In this document: piece after piece, positions 1-4,163 of the stretch
Position numbering within the stretch: the first letter of the stretch is position 1
How the letters are laid out: every line of letters begins with the position of its first letter
Assembly (NCBI GenBank): GCA_005881995.1
Contig: VBHV01000274.1
Coordinates: 1-5,281, forward strand
DNA length: 5,281 bases
DNA from: Chloroflexota bacterium
GTDB lineage: Bacteria > Chloroflexota > Ktedonobacteria > Ktedonobacterales > Ktedonobacteraceae
Direction: 5' to 3'
Notes under the pieces: generated by a model
Database searches by the model: none
What the model was told of the DNA's origin: nothing
What the model saw: the letters and a program-made list of their open reading frames with translations, nothing else
Made by a program: the position numbers and the translations under genes

Positions 1-370
1 AGCAACGGTAGGCATGCCCTGATGCAATCAACTGGTGGGCATACTGCTGATACAGGGCCCTGCGCTGTGTCTGGTAATACGGCCCAAAGGGACCGCCAAC
101 TATTGGCCCCTCGTCAAAGTCCATGCCAAGCCAGGCGAAACCTTCTATAATGAAATCAACCGCACCTTCTACCGTGCGGGCAATATCAGTATCTTCAATG
201 CGCAGGATAAATTTGCCCCCGGTATGACGCGCATAGAGCCAGCTAAACAGTGCAGTACGAAACCCGCCAACATGCTGGAAGCCGGTTGGGCTGGGAGCGA
301 AGCGCAGGCGCGGCGTTTTTCCTTCCGGTGCTGCTGGCTGCTCCTCTAGACGATGATCGGTCTGTGTCAT
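1..370 (-). CDS. gltX: Glutamyl-tRNA synthetase, N-terminal 123 residues (gene continues beyond the left edge)
   Basis: Reading the minus strand from the ATG at 370-368 gives an open frame of 123 codons with no stop up to the window edge. After about 20 poorly conserved residues it shows the class I GluRS catalytic start. RFAPSPTG is at residues 23-30, followed by the HIGH-type signature HVGG at 33-36 and [12 protein letters not shown]. Next come the LRIEDTD block (56-62), [10 protein letters not shown] (80-89) and GPYYQTQR (96-103). GluRS charges tRNA(Glu) with glutamate in the cytosol, using ATP. In some bacteria it is non-discriminating and also charges tRNA(Gln). The present fragment cannot decide that, because the anticodon-binding domain and KMSKS loop lie outside. 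The start is supported by AGGAGAAGGA at 381-390 (minus), 10 nt upstream. The match across conserved blocks makes the family assignment firm. Confidence 0.96.
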   Translation of the reverse strand, partial: MTQTDHRLEEQPAAPEGKTPRLRFAPSPTGFQHVGGFRTALFSWLYARHTGGKFILRIEDTDIARTVEGAVDFIIEGFAWLGMDFDEGPIVGGPFGPYYQTQRRALYQQYAHQLIASGHAYRC

Positions 371-414
371 GATAAAAAAATCCTTCTCCTCTGCAACACT
401 GCGAATGTTGTCCT

Positions 415-423
415 ATTTTAGCA
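415..423 (-). promoter_or_regulatory. Candidate extended -10 promoter for gltX
   Basis: On the minus strand the sequence TGC-TAAAAT occupies 423-415, a 5/6 match to the -10 consensus with the TGN extension directly in front. No good -35 hexamer is seen 16-18 nt upstream, which is usual for extended -10 promoters. Transcription would begin near 408, giving a leader of about 38 nt that contains the gltX ribosome binding site. This is an inference from sequence only. Confidence 0.5.
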
Positions 424-478
424 TAGTCCGCCAACGATCGATAGCCATGCTGGTTTCATTTTATTGTGAAGTAGATCA

Positions 479-507
479 TTGCAAGTTACGACGTTTTGGC
501 CTATCAT
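479..507 (+). promoter_or_regulatory. Candidate promoter for the YggT-like gene
   Basis: TTGCAA (479-484) and TATCAT (502-507) are separated by 17 nt, with 4/6 and 5/6 matches to the sigma70-type consensus. Transcription would start near 514 and leave a leader of about 130 nt before the ATG at 648. The -10 lies inside a short inverted repeat, GCCTA-TCAT-TAGGC (499-512). The leader also contains AAAGGAG (521-527) that is not placed well for any convincing gene. Confidence 0.4.
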
Positions 508-634
508 TAGGCTTGTTGAAAAAGGAGAGTTTGAGTCGAGAAACCTGTGAAGATATTCTCTTGCGCTATGCAAAATTTGATGAAGAATGAGGCAGTGCGT
601 CGTAATATATAGTGAGCGAACTGAACCCTATCCC

Positions 635-638
635 GGAG
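635..638 (+). promoter_or_regulatory. Ribosome binding site that fixes the YggT-like start at 648
   Basis: GGAG at 635-638 lies 9 nt before the ATG at 648. The alternative in-frame GTG at 612 has its nearest purine-rich element (GAGG, 589-592) 19 nt away, which is too far, so the ATG is preferred. Confidence 0.6.
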
Positions 639-647
639 TACGATACC

Positions 648-1169
648 ATGCAAAAGACTCGCAAAGCTCCATTTGAGGGCTTCGATGAACATGATCAACC
701 GACAGAGCCAATGTCGGCCATCATCCTGTCACCACGTCCCCCAGAAACACCACCTCCCCAGATATACCCGGTTTTACCGCCGTCTCCTCTTAGAAGTCGC
801 AATGGTAGGCCTGCCGGTGGCGCCCCGACCTCTGGCGCAGGCACACCAATTCAGCCTGTATATGCTCGTCGTAGCTCCATACCTCTGCTGGTAGGTGTGT
901 TTTTCGTAGCGGTACAGTTAGTATTGCTTGCGCGAGTAATACTCTTACTTTTTGGCGTCCCTGGAAATACTCTCTGGATAGAACTGGTTTACGCTTTTAG
1001 CAGCGTATGCGCCTGGCCTTTCCAACTCCTCCTGGAGCACGTGAGTTGGCCTGTACCAATTGGGGCAGAGCTAATCAACTACCTGGCTTCATTGCTCGGA
1101 GTGCTGGGGTATGGATTACTGTCGCGCATCCTGGTACGCTTTCTCAAGGCTCTGTTGCACTCACGTTAA
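648..1169 (+). CDS. YggT-like small integral membrane protein with proline-rich N-terminal extension
   Basis: The product has 173 residues from the ATG at 648. Residues 1-75 are hydrophilic and rich in Pro, Ser and Gly (for example RPPETPPPQIYPVLPPSP), with no signal peptide. Residues about 78-102 form a first membrane segment that includes VQLVLLARVILLLFG. Residues 109-127 are an amphipathic or re-entrant stretch with the WPFQLLLE segment, and 140-169 form a last membrane segment ending in basic residues. The order of helix, LxxR, short turn, xxPxxxLL and helix recalls half of the YggT family (PF02325), whose members sit in the cytoplasmic membrane and are often linked to cell division or osmotic tolerance. 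The similarity is judged by eye and is moderate, so the function is not established. It has its own promoter candidate and converges with the DUF151 gene 30 bp downstream. I see no terminator hairpin in that gap, which is only a purine-rich run. Confidence 0.8.
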   Translation: MQKTRKAPFEGFDEHDQPTEPMSAIILSPRPPETPPPQIYPVLPPSPLRSRNGRPAGGAPTSGAGTPIQPVYARRSSIPLLVGVFFVAVQLVLLARVILLLFGVPGNTLWIELVYAFSSVCAWPFQLLLEHVSWPVPIGAELINYLASLLGVLGYGLLSRILVRFLKALLHSR

Positions 1170-1199
1170 AAGAGGGAGAAGAGAAAGAAACGATGCCTC

Positions 1200-1727
1200 T
1201 CATTCCTTACCAAACTCGTCCAGCACATCCAGGCTGTTGATGAAGTCTCGGTATGCGTCAAGGTTATCGTATTCTATTTCTCGTTCTTTCCTGGATTCCG
1301 ACTTTGGAGAAATCGAATCTTCGCTGGTCTCCAGGGCCACTCCCGCGCGTTCTAGCACACTCTCTTCAACATAGATCGGAGTTTTAGCGCGTACCGCGAG
1401 CGCGATAGCATCACTAGGGCGCGAATCCACTTCGACATGCCTGCCCGCGACATCCAGGACAATGCGAGCATAGAATATGTCTTCGACAAGGTCCGAGATC
1501 ACAATGCTCACAATTTTTGCCCCCAGGTCTTGAATGACATTTTTGAGCAGGTCATGCGTGAGCGGGCGAGGTGAACTCGTCCCCTGAAGTTCTATAGCGA
1601 TTGCATAGGCTTCGGCGTGCGCTATCCAGATAAACAGATAGCGTTCTTGCTTCGTTGCTTTCAAGATGACCACACGCTGCGATGTCTGTAAGTTTATTCG
1701 CACGCTTTCCACCGTCATCTCAATCAT
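1200..1727 (-). CDS. Bifunctional nuclease family protein (DUF151/BFN)
   Basis: The product has 175 residues from the ATG at 1727-1725. A longer reading to 1808 is possible, but only the 1727 start has a good Shine-Dalgarno (GAGGGAG, 8 nt upstream), and the longer form would begin upstream of the promoter's own start point. The family core (PF02577) spans residues 5-130. PLTHDLL is at 55-61, the hydrophobic strand ending in SDL at 78-80, and FYARIVLD at 85-92. The hallmark DSRPSDAIALAVR is at 101-113, followed by PIYVEESVLERAG at 117-129. A charged tail (131-175) ends in a helix, LDAYRDFINSLDVLDEFG, typical of actinobacterial and chloroflexal members. Plant BFN homologues have been reported to degrade DNA and RNA, but most bacterial members are uncharacterised. 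Length and motifs look intact. The gene is divergent from lexA, so a link to DNA damage is conceivable but unproven. Confidence 0.93.
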   Translation of the reverse strand: MIEMTVESVRINLQTSQRVVILKATKQERYLFIWIAHAEAYAIAIELQGTSSPRPLTHDLLKNVIQDLGAKIVSIVISDLVEDIFYARIVLDVAGRHVEVDSRPSDAIALAVRAKTPIYVEESVLERAGVALETSEDSISPKSESRKEREIEYDNLDAYRDFINSLDVLDEFGKE

Positions 1728-1735
1728 GAATCTGA

Positions 1736-1742
1736 CTCCCTC
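1736..1742 (-). promoter_or_regulatory. Ribosome binding site that fixes the DUF151 start
   Basis: The minus strand reads GAGGGAG at 1742-1736, ending 8 nt before the ATG at 1727. It is the only good Shine-Dalgarno sequence near any candidate start. The in-frame ATG three codons later would be 17 nt away. Confidence 0.75.
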
Positions 1743-1778
1743 TTGAACGGCTGGGATTCGTCGATGTATGATGCCTTT

Positions 1779-1808
1779 ATTGTACACCCATCCGACGGTT
1801 CTGCGCAA
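1779..1808 (-). promoter_or_regulatory. Candidate promoter for the DUF151 gene
   Basis: On the minus strand TTGCGC (1808-1803) is followed after 18 nt by TACAAT (1784-1779), a 5/6 match to the -10 consensus. The start point would be near 1772 and the leader about 45 nt, carrying the GAGGGAG site. A GTTC/GAAC half-site lies within the spacer (1798-1801) and another just upstream of the Shine-Dalgarno (1745-1748). Confidence 0.5.
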
Positions 1809-2005
1809 ACAATGCCACTTTTACCCCTATAACATATTACGTTTCTCGTTTTATACAGGGAACTACTCGCCTTCATTTTCCCTTTTCAATGAGTATAGCA
1901 AAGAAAAAGCTCTATTCCAAGCCCCTTTTCTGAAAGAAACCGAACAGATCGGTACAAAGTAGCGGGCAAGAGAATATATTTTCTGAAAATTCGTTCAAAA
2001 ATGTC
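1809..2005. other. Non-coding part of the DUF151-lexA divergent region
   Basis: About 390 bases separate the two divergent starts. This central part is AT-rich and shows no gene with a plausible ribosome binding site or family. An open frame across 1768-1962 on the plus strand begins inside the opposing promoter and has no recognisable content. Two small dyads are visible: ACCGA-N5-TCGGT (1939-1953) and the 13-nt perfect palindrome ATTTTC-T-GAAAAT (1978-1990). The latter sits just upstream of the lexA -35, where an UP element or an operator would be expected. Confidence 0.6.
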
Positions 2006-2034
2006 TTGACTTGTATTCAGGGATTTGGTATTCT
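2006..2034 (+). promoter_or_regulatory. Strong candidate lexA promoter with extended -10
   Basis: TTGACT (2006-2011) and TATTCT (2029-2034) are spaced by exactly 17 nt. The -10 is preceded by TGG (2026-2028), making it an extended -10. Transcription would start near 2041, leaving a leader of about 75 nt. The -10 is embedded in a perfect 13-nt palindrome, TATTC-TTT-GAATA (2029-2041), and further dyads follow immediately downstream. That is the arrangement expected for a repressor-controlled promoter. Confidence 0.75.
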
Positions 2035-2042
2035 TTGAATAG

Positions 2043-2061
2043 CTGTTCTACTTTCGAACAG
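2043..2061. promoter_or_regulatory. Inverted repeat CTGTTC-N7-GAACAG, candidate LexA operator
   Basis: The perfect 6-bp arms CTGTTC (2043-2048) and GAACAG (2056-2061) flank a 7-nt spacer directly after the predicted lexA start point. The half-sites use the GTTC/GAAC core known from LexA boxes in several phyla. However, the orientation and spacing (GTTC-N7-GAAC) differ from the Gram-positive GAAC-N4-GTTC box. LexA autoregulation is well established in general; binding here is inferred from position. Confidence 0.5.
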
Positions 2062-2081
2062 TATGATCAGGCTATCATACT
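2060..2081. promoter_or_regulatory. Inverted repeat AGTATGAT-N6-ATCATACT in the lexA leader
   Basis: The perfect 8-bp arms at 2060-2067 and 2074-2081 surround a 6-nt spacer about 20-40 nt into the lexA transcript. The left arm shares two bases (2060-2061) with the right arm of the preceding dyad, so the two hairpins or the two protein sites would compete. It could be a second operator or an RNA stem-loop affecting lexA mRNA. No U-tract follows, so it is not a simple terminator. Confidence 0.5.
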
Positions 2082-2115
2082 ATCAAAGCCTATGTAGAAA
2101 GGCAGGTATCAAAGA

Positions 2116-2751
2116 ATGGGTTCAGATCATACCAGCGATATTCAAAAGAGAATCTACGACTTCATCGTTGAGTATATCAGAGTTGAAGGTATGCCGCCAA
2201 CCAATCGTGAAATCGGCAGCGCGATGAAGATTGCCAGCACGGGACACGTGGACTACCACCTCTCGATGCTAGAGAAAAAGGGGCTGATTGATCGCGAAGC
2301 GAAAAAGAGTCGCGGCATTAAGCTCAAGAATCAGAGCCAGATCTATGGCATTCAAGTTATGGGCAGCATTGCCGCAGGCGAACCGCTGGAAATATTTTCC
2401 GAGCCTGTTGAGCCGCTTGAAGTTGGCCGCGAGCTTGAGCAGCAAGGCGCGTATGCCCTGGTGGTCAAAGGTCAATCGATGATCGAAGATCATATCTGCG
2501 ACAAGGACTATGTGGTCATCAAGCCGCAGGCTACCTGTGAAAACGGTGACATTGTGGTAGCTGTTCACCTGCAGGGCAACGGGCGCGCGACACTGAAACG
2601 CTTTTACCAGGATAAAGAGCATAACCGTGTGCGTCTCCAGCCCGCGAACTCAACCATGGATCCTATCTTCATTCCCAAGAGTGAGTGGGATCAGGAGTGG
2701 CAGGTACAGGGGAAGGTCATCGCCATCTTCCGTAAATGCCGCGCTGCTTAA
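2116..2751 (+). CDS. lexA: LexA, SOS-response repressor and self-cleaving serine protease
   Basis: The product has 211 residues, close to the usual length. The N-terminal winged helix-turn-helix spans about residues 8-70. PPTNREIGSAMKIAS is followed by the presumed recognition segment TGHVDYHLSMLEKKGLI (42-58). The C-terminal S24 peptidase domain begins near residue 78. The scissile Ala87-Gly88 lies in IAAGEP, the nucleophile Ser121 in KGQSM, and the general-base Lys161 in ATLKRF. All elements for RecA-stimulated autocleavage are therefore present. LexA dimers repress DNA-repair genes and usually lexA itself until DNA damage triggers cleavage. AGG at 2104-2106 lies 9 nt before the ATG, with AAAGG slightly further upstream. 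Ser121 sits in GQSM rather than the commoner GDSM, and the recognition segment differs from the usual STSTVHGHL type, which may go with an unusual operator. The gene is transcribed alone. Confidence 0.97.
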   Translation: MGSDHTSDIQKRIYDFIVEYIRVEGMPPTNREIGSAMKIASTGHVDYHLSMLEKKGLIDREAKKSRGIKLKNQSQIYGIQVMGSIAAGEPLEIFSEPVEPLEVGRELEQQGAYALVVKGQSMIEDHICDKDYVVIKPQATCENGDIVVAVHLQGNGRATLKRFYQDKEHNRVRLQPANSTMDPIFIPKSEWDQEWQVQGKVIAIFRKCRAA

Positions 2752-2813
2752 CCGTTTCGTAAATTTGCCTGCCTGCCTGCTAATCTACTTATCCATGATC
2801 GAAACCTATGGAA

Positions 2814-2854
2814 GACAAGGGAATGGAAATCTACCTGATTTCCTTTTCCTTGTT
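2814..2854 (+). terminator. Long hairpin downstream of lexA, probable terminator
   Basis: Arms 2814-2831 and 2837-2854 pair over 18 positions around a 5-nt loop, with one T-T mismatch (2824/2844) and two G-T pairs. The innermost 7 bp (GGAAATC/GATTTCC) are perfect. The hairpin lies about 60 nt after the lexA stop and before the next promoter. No clean T-run follows, though the descending arm itself is T-rich. It is therefore a terminator-like or 3'-end-stabilising structure rather than a textbook intrinsic terminator. Confidence 0.6.
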
Positions 2855-2905
2855 ATCTGTTGTATCAGAAGAAACATCTATTACCTCTTCCGCACCAACT
2901 GCCCC

Positions 2906-2934
2906 TTGTAGATTTTTCGTCAATCTGCTATACT
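2906..2934 (+). promoter_or_regulatory. Candidate promoter for the 3018 membrane-protein gene
   Basis: TTGTAG (2906-2911) and TATACT (2929-2934) are 17 nt apart. TGC stands directly before the -10, giving an extended -10 with a 5/6 match. Transcription would start near 2941 and leave a leader of about 77 nt. The promoter lies after the lexA hairpin, so the downstream gene is likely transcribed independently. Confidence 0.65.
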
Positions 2935-3017
2935 CTACACTAAGATTTACAGTAAAATATGTCAATGTATTCCAGAACCTCGTCGTGTTGTGGAAGAGAA
3001 GAAAGAGAAAGGTATTC

Positions 3018-4082
3018 ATGAGAATCGCGGCGCTGGCATTAGTTCTTATTGTTGCGTCTGCTGTTGTCCTTATTTTTGCGAATACGCTTAATTCCTGGGT
3101 TCTGGGTGGATTGATCGGCGGTTTAGCTGCATTACTCATCAGTATTCCAATCTCCCTCATCATCTTTAGTGCACTGGCACGTCGTCAGGATGAGCGTTTG
3201 CATGATCAAATGCTGGCGCAACACGAAGAAGATATGGCCTACGATGAGTACGACGAGTATAATGAGTACGCCGAGGTGTATGAAGCAGAGGCCTACGTGC
3301 TGCCATCGGAGGACGAGGAGTTCGAGCAAATGCGCAGACGACGCCAGCCTGACGTGCGTGGGTTGCCTGCTGCCGGACAGAGCTACGCGTCGGCCAATCA
3401 GCGTCCGTTGAACAATCCACAAGGATACCGCAAGCCAACACGCGATTTGCCTGCAGCTCAAGAAAGGAACAGGGGGGCATCTGCCCAACGCCAGGGTCAG
3501 CAAACCGGACACCAGCGGCAGCCACGTTCACCCTATACCACGCGGTCGCTGCGCTCTCAGCAACACGCGGCAGCATTACGCGCTGCCAGACGGGAGGCCG
3601 AGCAAGAGCATTCTGGTTCCCAACACCTATCAACAGGCCCGGTGCGCCGACCTTCAACCACGCGCCATCTTCCTCCACAGAGCATTCAATTCCATCGCTC
3701 GCACCTGCATGACGAAATGCATAAAACGGAGAAGACGAATACACGTCGCACAAACGCTAACAGTGATACATCCAACAGGAATAAACCTCCTCGCACCGAT
3801 GATCTGCGCCCGCGTGAGATGCAAACCGACCAGCCGAGGGGCCATAATCCAGTTACCGGACCGGCGCGCCAGAATCCTGAAACGGGCAAGATTGTGCGCA
3901 ATCCGCAACTGGGGGAATCCTCAAGTGAGTCAAAGAGCGGAAGTCTGAGGAATCCCCTGGTACGCAGAGCCCCGTATATGTACGAGGATGACCCTTTGCG
4001 CGAAGAGTTGGCGCAACACGTCGAAAAACCCATTACGCGCCGCTCCTCTCTCCACCACTCTTATGAAAGCGAAGAGGACTAA
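3018..4082 (+). CDS. Unrecognised membrane protein with acidic tract and long disordered basic tail
   Basis: The open frame extends back to 2808, but that part covers the lexA hairpin and the promoter, so the ATG at 3018 is chosen. GAGAAAGG ends 5 nt before it. The 354-residue product has two hydrophobic segments (about 2-21 and 27-52) with no cleavage site, suggesting a hairpin anchor with a cytosolic C-terminus. Residues 70-103 form an acidic, Tyr-rich run (repeated DEY/NEY/AEVY). From 106 (RRRRQ) to about 275 the chain is rich in Arg, Gln, Pro, Ser and His and lacks predicted globular character. Near the end a motif of the form NP-x-(T/L)-G recurs at 277, 286 and 295, with a further RNP at 311-313. 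The last residues are again mixed charge, ending in ESEED. I recognise no family. A scaffold or envelope-associated role is possible but unsupported. Confidence 0.85.
   Translation: MRIAALALVLIVASAVVLIFANTLNSWVLGGLIGGLAALLISIPISLIIFSALARRQDERLHDQMLAQHEEDMAYDEYDEYNEYAEVYEAEAYVLPSEDEEFEQMRRRRQPDVRGLPAAGQSYASANQRPLNNPQGYRKPTRDLPAAQERNRGASAQRQGQQTGHQRQPRSPYTTRSLRSQQHAAALRAARREAEQEHSGSQHLSTGPVRRPSTTRHLPPQSIQFHRSHLHDEMHKTEKTNTRRTNANSDTSNRNKPPRTDDLRPREMQTDQPRGHNPVTGPARQNPETGKIVRNPQLGESSSESKSGSLRNPLVRRAPYMYEDDPLREELAQHVEKPITRRSSLHHSYESEED
3786..3969 (+). repeat. Short NP-x-(T/L)-G amino-acid repeat in the tail of the 3018 protein
   Basis: Within the tail, HNPVTG, QNPETG and RNPQLG recur with a strict 9-residue period (Asn277, 286, 295), and RNPLVR follows at 311-316. 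The DNA encoding them is not a close nucleotide repeat, so the pattern is at the protein level and may mark a short linear binding motif. Confidence 0.5.
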
Positions 4083-4099
4083 CCTTCTGTCCTATTGGC

Positions 4100-4128
4100 A
4101 CTAGCCTCCGGTTGTGAAGTATGCTAGT
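4100..4128. promoter_or_regulatory. Inverted repeat ACTAGC-N17-GCTAGT across the dedA-like promoter
   Basis: The perfect 6-bp arms at 4100-4105 and 4123-4128 are centred about 10 bp upstream of the predicted -10, and the right arm overlaps it. The position would suit an operator, but 6-bp arms with a long spacer can arise by chance. Confidence 0.25.
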
Positions 4129-4130
4129 AT
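4122..4130 (+). promoter_or_regulatory. Candidate extended -10 promoter for the DedA-family gene
   Basis: TGC-TAGTAT at 4122-4130 combines the TGN extension with a 4/6 -10 match. The -35 region is weak; TTGGCA (4095-4100) is too far away at 24 nt. A start near 4137 would leave a leader of about 27 nt that contains the AAGGAGG site. Read-through from the 3018 gene is also possible, since only 81 bp separate the two genes and no terminator is seen between them. Confidence 0.4.
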
Positions 4131-4150
4131 AGTCAAAAGCATAGATGATC

Positions 4151-4158
4151 TAAGGAGG
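4151..4158 (+). promoter_or_regulatory. Strong Shine-Dalgarno that fixes a TTG start for the DedA-family gene
   Basis: TAAGGAGG at 4151-4158 is nearly the full anti-16S complement and ends 5 nt before the TTG at 4164. The first in-frame ATG is 19 codons later, inside the conserved membrane region. TTG is therefore the likely start. Confidence 0.85.
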
Positions 4159-4163
4159 CAATT

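Noticed and set aside
35..349. Plus-strand open frame of 104 codons
   Set aside because: It is the antisense shadow of gltX, whose conserved class I synthetase motifs are on the minus strand.
464..480. CRP-like sequence TGTGA-N6-TCATT
   Set aside because: The second half matches only 3 of 5 positions and the surrounding sequence is not symmetrical.
499..512. GCCTA-TCAT-TAGGC as a terminator
   Set aside because: Only 5 bp, no T-run after it, and it overlaps a promoter candidate instead of following a gene.
369..590. Plus-strand open frame of 73 codons between gltX and the YggT-like gene
   Set aside because: It starts inside the gltX start codon on the opposite strand, crosses the gltX promoter, and has no ribosome binding site before any of its ATG codons and no recognisable domain.
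612..647. GTG start 12 codons upstream for the YggT-like protein
   Set aside because: The nearest Shine-Dalgarno-like element is 19 nt away, whereas the ATG at 648 has GGAG 9 nt upstream.
1728..1808. 27-residue N-terminal extension of the DUF151 protein
   Set aside because: It would overlap the promoter and leader, has no ribosome binding site, and the family core begins right after the ATG at 1727.
1768..1962. Plus-strand 64-codon frame in the intergenic region
   Set aside because: Starts within the opposing promoter, lacks a ribosome binding site, and has the composition of translated AT-rich non-coding DNA.
2269..2622. Minus-strand 117-codon frame inside lexA
   Set aside because: Antisense shadow of a fully conserved lexA coding region.
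2808..3017. 70-residue N-terminal extension of the 3018 membrane protein
   Set aside because: The extension spans the lexA hairpin and an extended -10 promoter; the ATG at 3018 has a well-placed Shine-Dalgarno and begins a membrane segment.
3166..3753. Minus-strand 195-codon frame opposite the disordered tail
   Set aside because: Shadow frame produced by Arg/Gln/Pro-rich codons on the plus strand; no start signals or domain.
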